Assembly (NCBI RefSeq): GCF_034140825.1
Contig: NC_089039.1
Span: 2,606,501 to 2,670,500 of the forward strand
DNA from: Oryza sativa Japonica Group
Lineage: Eukaryota; Streptophyta; Magnoliopsida; Poales; Poaceae
Direction of reading: 5' to 3'
DNA: 64,000 nt
The position numbers were made by a program, and so were the translations under genes. Positions 59,980-64,000 of this stretch are shown in pieces; the first letter of the stretch is position 1, and each line of letters begins with the position of its first letter. The notes beneath the pieces are model-generated. The model was not told the DNA's origin. It did not search any database and saw nothing but the letters and a program-made list of their open reading frames with translations.

Positions 59980-60813
59980 CTACTGAGTAAGGATACCCCA
60001 AGAAGTTAAAGCCTGGCAGATGTCGGGTAATGATATAAACCAAGAACAGCCATCTGCCCCTCCATGCAGTACCCCAGTGAAATTTGCATCAGCATCAAGC
60101 AAAGGAGCACCTGAGCCCCCAGGTTCACTCTGTATATTCACTTCAACCAGTGTCATAGTGTACCCGACCAGGTTTGTTTTACTTGTGTCAGCGTACTCCC
60201 GGTCACAATGAGAAACCTTGCCCGATGCTACTGTCCTGGGCCTAAATGGTGGCCAAGAAACCATAAGAACCTTCTCCATTGGCTCTAGATGTCTCTTACT
60301 AGGAACCAACGCAGGATGAGAATGCCGGCAAGCCCGTCCATTCTTCCCATATGCAAGCACATTCTTTTTGCTTACATTTAGAAGGATTAAGTCTTTGTCA
60401 CAGTCAATCTGAACAATGTTTGCCCTCGAGTAGTATCTTATCTTGTCCGGTGTCTTGTCTTTGCGGAAACTACATTCATAGTGATCACAGATGATATTAA
60501 TGTCATATAAATCACCTATCTCTTGAGCTGATATTGGATTTTCTGAAGTAAAAAGATGGTCAAGGCAATGGGCAGAGCATAATATCTTAAGTTCCTGAGA
60601 CTTGTCATCTACCACAAAACCCGTGCAACATCTATCCTCGAAAGTTAGTTTCTGTCTCTTGTCCTCCGGTACAGTTTCCAATCGATTAAGAATTTCTTCT
60701 ATCTTTCCATCAGCATCCTTTTTGGGCACAAAGTCCACCAAGAAAACTGACTCCTTGGTTTTGTGGAAAATCCATTTCTCTAACGGATTTGAGAAAATGG
60801 TTGGTGCAGCCAT
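59980..60813 (-). CDS. B2: trypsin-like serine protease homologue with intact triad
   Basis: A single coding exon gives 277 residues from the ATG at 60813 (MAAPTIFSNPLEKW), the same start as in A2. The protein has the trypsin fold signatures: GFVV, then CSAHC with His82, IDCDKDLILL with Asp141, MVSWPP at 184-189, and EPGGSGAPLLD with Ser234. The spacing of His, Asp and Ser is as in trypsin-like enzymes, so it may be catalytically active. It has no PDZ domain and no obvious signal peptide. The frame is open upstream to an acceptor near 60929, so a longer N-terminus is possible if a coding exon lies upstream. The gene follows B1 in the same orientation and belongs to the same broad family. Its substrate is unknown. 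Confidence 0.85.
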   Translation of the reverse strand: MAAPTIFSNPLEKWIFHKTKESVFLVDFVPKKDADGKIEEILNRLETVPEDKRQKLTFEDRCCTGFVVDDKSQELKILCSAHCLDHLFTSENPISAQEIGDLYDINIICDHYECSFRKDKTPDKIRYYSRANIVQIDCDKDLILLNVSKKNVLAYGKNGRACRHSHPALVPSKRHLEPMEKVLMVSWPPFRPRTVASGKVSHCDREYADTSKTNLVGYTMTLVEVNIQSEPGGSGAPLLDADANFTGVLHGGADGCSWFISLPDICQALTSWGILTQ

Positions 60814-62205
60814 CTGGTGGAGATCCTTCTTCTGATTGACACAGCGAAAATCAAAGCACCTGCAGGTTGGTCCGTATGAAGCAACAACCACGGCACGGAA
60901 GCAGCCGCGCTGGCCCCAGTAAGGCCTGTAACAGTACAACATATAACTAGGAGTAAATTCCCTGTATGCACCTCAAAACTGACTCAATCCCTTCCATGCC
61001 CTCCAATTTTGTCCAATCCCTTGTGTGTCATCGAGATTTCACTGTGATCCCTACCACATACACTATCTTACTACAGATAAAATGCAAGCAATCCTAGAAC
61101 AAACATTTCTACAACTTTATCATCACCAGTTCACCACCCCCACCTTTCTCTCCCTAAAAAAAGCATTCCAACAAATAGTCAAATAGTGAATCATAGATAG
61201 ATCAATACGCCAGGTCTGGGATGTATAAGTGCAAGGGTTCAAGTGTATCCACTTATATAATCCTGCATCCCTACATAGGCAAAATCAATAATAGTGAATC
61301 CACTTAAACCCTGCACTATCAGAGTAATCAATAATCATACATTTCCAGGACATTGTTTCGGAACGCGCCATAGATAGATTAATAGGGTCTGAGATGTAGG
61401 TTCTAGGAGCATACCAGTGAAGCTTGATGATCAGATGATGGTGAACAATGAACTTTTCCGATAAGGGGCAGCACTCAGTGATAATCGACGAAGAAGTGCT
61501 CAAAGCAAGCCGCAGGTTGGTTCCGATGTAGCAACGACCAGGGCCCCAGCAAGGTCTGTATCAGGACGCCGCCGCGCCGTTGGCGAGCAGAGAACGGGGG
61601 GGCGAGCTGGCGTCGGAGACCGCGGCGCGCGGGGCCGCACGGCGGGAGAGGAGGCGGAGCAGAGGCAGAAGCAGCTGAGGGAGGCGAACGCGGCCGCCCT
61701 GAAGAGGAGGCGAGGGCCGGCGCCGAGGACCCGCGACAGACGCGGCGCGAGCTGACGCCGAGACTCACCCGCGACGGACGCGGCGCGAGCTGACGCCGCT
61801 TGGTCGGTGAGGCCTCCTCGGGAGCTAAGCTTGTATGCGTTGTGTGGGAGGCTCGATGGCGAGGGAGGAGGCGCTGCGCGGCGGCGGCGGCGGAGGGAGG
61901 CGTCGCGCTGCTCTGCGCCGCGCCGCGCCGCGTCGCCAGCGACGACGACGACGACGGCCGCGACCGCCGGGGAGAGGGTTTTGCGTGCGTTGTCTCCTCT
62001 CCTCACCCCACCCACCCACTCTCTCTCCCCGGGTTTTGCGGAGGTGTGCGCGAGAAGCCTTACGCGCATGGGCCTGTACTAACGGATTTGGGTCGAATCT
62101 AAACGATCCGTACACATCCAAATCCACTAACCGATTAGATATTAATCATGGGGGTCTTGTTCTTTTTTTTTATTATATTCTTATTAATCACATACTTAAA
62201 GCAAT
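60814..62205 (-). promoter_or_regulatory. B2 leader exons and promoter
   Basis: An acceptor (TGTTACAG) near 60930 opens a leader stretch before the ATG. A partly similar stretch at 61500-61560 seems to be a duplicate of this exon start. The GC-rich 61570-62100 matches the A2 leader at 45540-46060. Reading frames through it differ between the two copies, so I treat it as untranslated. Confidence 0.5.
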
Positions 62206-62608
62206 AAGATTATTATTTTTATACAGGAAAAACAACAAGATTATTATTTTAAATAACTTTCAATAAATAGACTTTTAATATACATTTGGCCGATTGTCTT
62301 ATTAAAAAATTTTATATAAATATGCAAAAGGTTAGACCTAATTAAAGTATCTTCAATAATAAATTAAGTCGTAATAAAATAAATGATAATTGTATTTTTT
62401 TTTCTTATGGTCAAACCAAAGAAAAAAATGGCAACATGATACCATGACAGATACACGCAAACAAGCAATAACTCAACATTGCATGGCAATTCTTTTGCTG
62501 ATTTTGAATACGTTTTCAGGGCACTATTCTGAATATGATAAATTGTTTTCTTGGTTGTTTGCTCCCATCCTCTACATGGATGGACCTTAAGTCTGTTGTC
62601 AATTCTTA

Positions 62609-62803
62609 GGGCCTGTTCACTTTAGAGCCATTTTCAACCTTACTTTCAACCTTACCAAATTTTGGTAAAGTTACCAAAAAAGTGGCTACATTTAGTTTGC
62701 TGCTAAATTTTACTAACTATATAAGAAAACCTATAAAATTTTGGCAAAATTTGGCAATGCTAAAATTTAGTAAGGTTTTTTTTTTAACAAAGTGAACAAG
62801 TCC
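62609..62803. mobile_element. Tourist-like (PIF/Harbinger) MITE with TTA target duplication
   Basis: It starts GGGCCTGTTCACTTT and ends with the inverse of GGACTTGTTCACTTTG. TTA lies directly on both sides (62606-62608 and 62804-62806). Length is 195 bp. Confidence 0.8.
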
Positions 62804-63018
62804 TTACAGAAAATTAAGAGACCGACAACTTTTAGATAACACAGTAGTAGACAGCACAGAAGTTGATCGATCTGCCTAGCTTCAATATTCAGAGACACGT
62901 ACTCCTGAAAACTCGCCTGTTCTTAATTGGTCTTGCGACAAGCTGTGGTATTTCATGGTGCTAGAGGGTACATTTTGGGTGGTATGGTGGATATCCTTTT
63001 TCAACTTAATAGCAACTA

Positions 63019-63254
63019 CTTCCTCCGTATTTTAATGTATGACACTGTTGACTTTTTGACCAACGTTTGACCATTTGTTTTATTTAATTTTTTTTGTGCA
63101 AATATGAAAATATTTATGTCATGCTTAAAGAACATTTGACGATGAATCAAGTCACAATAAAATAAATCACATTTACATAATTTTTTTAAATAAGACGAAT
63201 GGTCAAATATTGGATAAAAAGTCAACGGCGTCATACATTAAAATATGGAGGGAG
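63019..63254. mobile_element. Stowaway MITE
   Basis: The left end CTTCCTCCGTATTTTAATGT is inverse to the right end, which read backwards is CTCCCTCCATATTTTAATGT. TA flanks both sides, 236 bp. Confidence 0.85.
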
Positions 63255-63344
63255 TATAATCAGACAAACGAGGGCATATACACAGGGGATGCGAAACAAG
63301 GACATATATTGCATGAATAGAGAGGATCAAATGAATCCATTAAC

Positions 63345-63745
63345 GTGTCATCATAAGCATCACATAGCAGGCAGTGCCTAAAAACAATGCAATGTTGTTT
63401 CAGGCTTGAAAATTAATACTAGCTGCCTAAGCAAACAGAGGTTACCATCAAATGAACATAGGGCATCAAATGGTTGGTAATCCAAGCTACATAAATAATT
63501 CTCAAGAATAACTACCAACCAAAAGATATACTAGTTTAATGTGAGAAGCAGAAGGCAGAATTTGCTTCAACAGACCTCTCATAACATCAAGATGGAAGTT
63601 AACATTATAAAGTGCATATTTTGATCAACAGAGCTACATACAGGCTTGATAAAAACCAAACGTGTGTACAAACTTTAGAACTTAATTTAGATGGTTTGCA
63701 AGGTTAAACTGAGGCACCTTAGCTGCCCTAGGCTCAGTGAGGCCT
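63345..63745 (-). pseudogene. Stray copy of the PPR gene: start of exon 3 and most of intron 2
   Basis: The stretch matches about 30650-31440 of the PPR gene in the same orientation. It includes GTCATCATAAGCATCAC, the exon 3 acceptor context GTGCCTAAAAACAATGC, CCTAAGCAAACAGAGGTTAC, GGGCATCAAATGGTTGGTA and AGATGGTTTGCAAG. Only about 30 bases are exon. The copy has small gaps and lacks the Stowaway element present in the original intron. It cannot make a protein here. Confidence 0.85.
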
Positions 63746-64000
63746 CTCACAGTGCGGTGAGTTGGACCGGTGCTTCACTCGGCCAGCTAGGAAAAACACC
63801 GACGTGGCGGATGGTATCGCGCCCTAGCAAAGCGACTCGCCCCCAAGCAGAGCACCGCGATTCCTTCTCTCGGCGGGTCCACGCGCGGCGTCAAAAAACA
63901 GAGTCCCGTGCGCTGTGGACCGCGTGACCCCGACGCGCTCGTGCCCTCGCGACGGACGGGAGGCGGAATCCCGGATTCGCCCTCGAAAATCGGAATAGCG
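63746..64000. other. GC-rich sequence at the window edge, unidentified
   Basis: Composition jumps sharply to GC-rich after the PPR-like fragment ends. An open frame of 78 codons (63691-63927) overlaps it but matches nothing I know. It may be the edge of a gene leader or of a mobile element cut by the window. Confidence 0.3.

Larger units (their letters stand above)
46920..62205 (-). repeat. Tandem segmental duplication, unit B
   Basis: This is the second copy of the two-gene module, with B1 and B2 in the same order and orientation as A1 and A2. The extra length comes mainly from a LINE fragment and a MULE inside one B1 intron. Edges are approximate. Confidence 0.85.
62206..63344. other. Intergenic DNA with two MITEs
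   Basis: AT-rich spacer after unit B. It contains a Tourist-like and a Stowaway MITE, listed separately. I see no gene. Confidence 0.6.

Noticed and set aside
1-64000. CRISPR arrays, operons, riboswitches or bacterial features
   Set aside because: None seen; spliced genes and plant transposons show this is eukaryotic nuclear DNA.
1-64000. LTR retrotransposons or other virus-like elements
   Set aside because: I found no paired LTRs, gag, protease-integrase or capsid sequence. The only reverse-transcriptase sequence is the L1-type LINE at 50.0-51.5 kb.

Overview
The window looks like nuclear DNA of a grass, most probably a rice (Oryza). The genes carry many short introns, GC-rich first exons and AT-rich introns. 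The spaces between them hold many Stowaway-type MITEs, Helitrons, a long-TIR MULE and a truncated L1 LINE. The protein-coding genes match well-known plant families. The genus is an inference from these features and from the 423-residue sucrose-phosphatase; no database was searched.

Layout. At 0-2.7 kb lies repeat-rich intergenic DNA. At 2.75-6.1 kb (+) is a complete sucrose-phosphatase gene. Tail to tail with it, at 6.65-11.8 kb (-), is a complete SIS3-like membrane RING-H2 E3 ligase gene. At 13.6-14.15 kb (-) is a small intronless gene for a disordered plant protein. At 17.3-20.4 kb (+) is a CRM-domain (organellar RNA splicing) gene. It converges on a VIN3-like PHD/FNIII gene at 21.1-25.2 kb (-). 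At 26.6-32.1 kb (-) is a 13-exon mitochondrial-type PPR gene like Arabidopsis At4g35850.

From about 32.8 to 62.2 kb the window is a tandem segmental duplication of a two-gene module, all on the minus strand. Unit A holds A1 at 33.9-38.2 kb and A2 at 39.3-45.4 kb. Unit B holds B1 at 47.3-56.9 kb and B2 at 60.0-60.8 kb. A1 and B1 are intact 12-exon genes for a basic N-terminal tail, a trypsin-like domain whose three catalytic positions all look lost, and a PDZ domain. B2 encodes a compact trypsin-like protein with a plausible His-Asp-Ser triad. A2, the sister of B2, is broken by a 5.2-kb Helitron and a frameshift. In B1 one intron has swelled to 4.5 kb by taking in a LINE fragment and a 1.3-kb MULE.

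Near the right edge (63.3-63.7 kb) is a stray copy of the 5' part of the PPR gene, in the same orientation as the original. Since the PPR gene's 5' end lies just before unit A, this suggests that a third, possibly partial, unit begins at the edge of the window. The most interesting biology is this local pairing of a pseudoprotease-PDZ gene with an apparently active protease gene, copied as a pair and eroded differently in each copy. Exon positions were derived by hand from splice consensus, frame continuity and family similarity.
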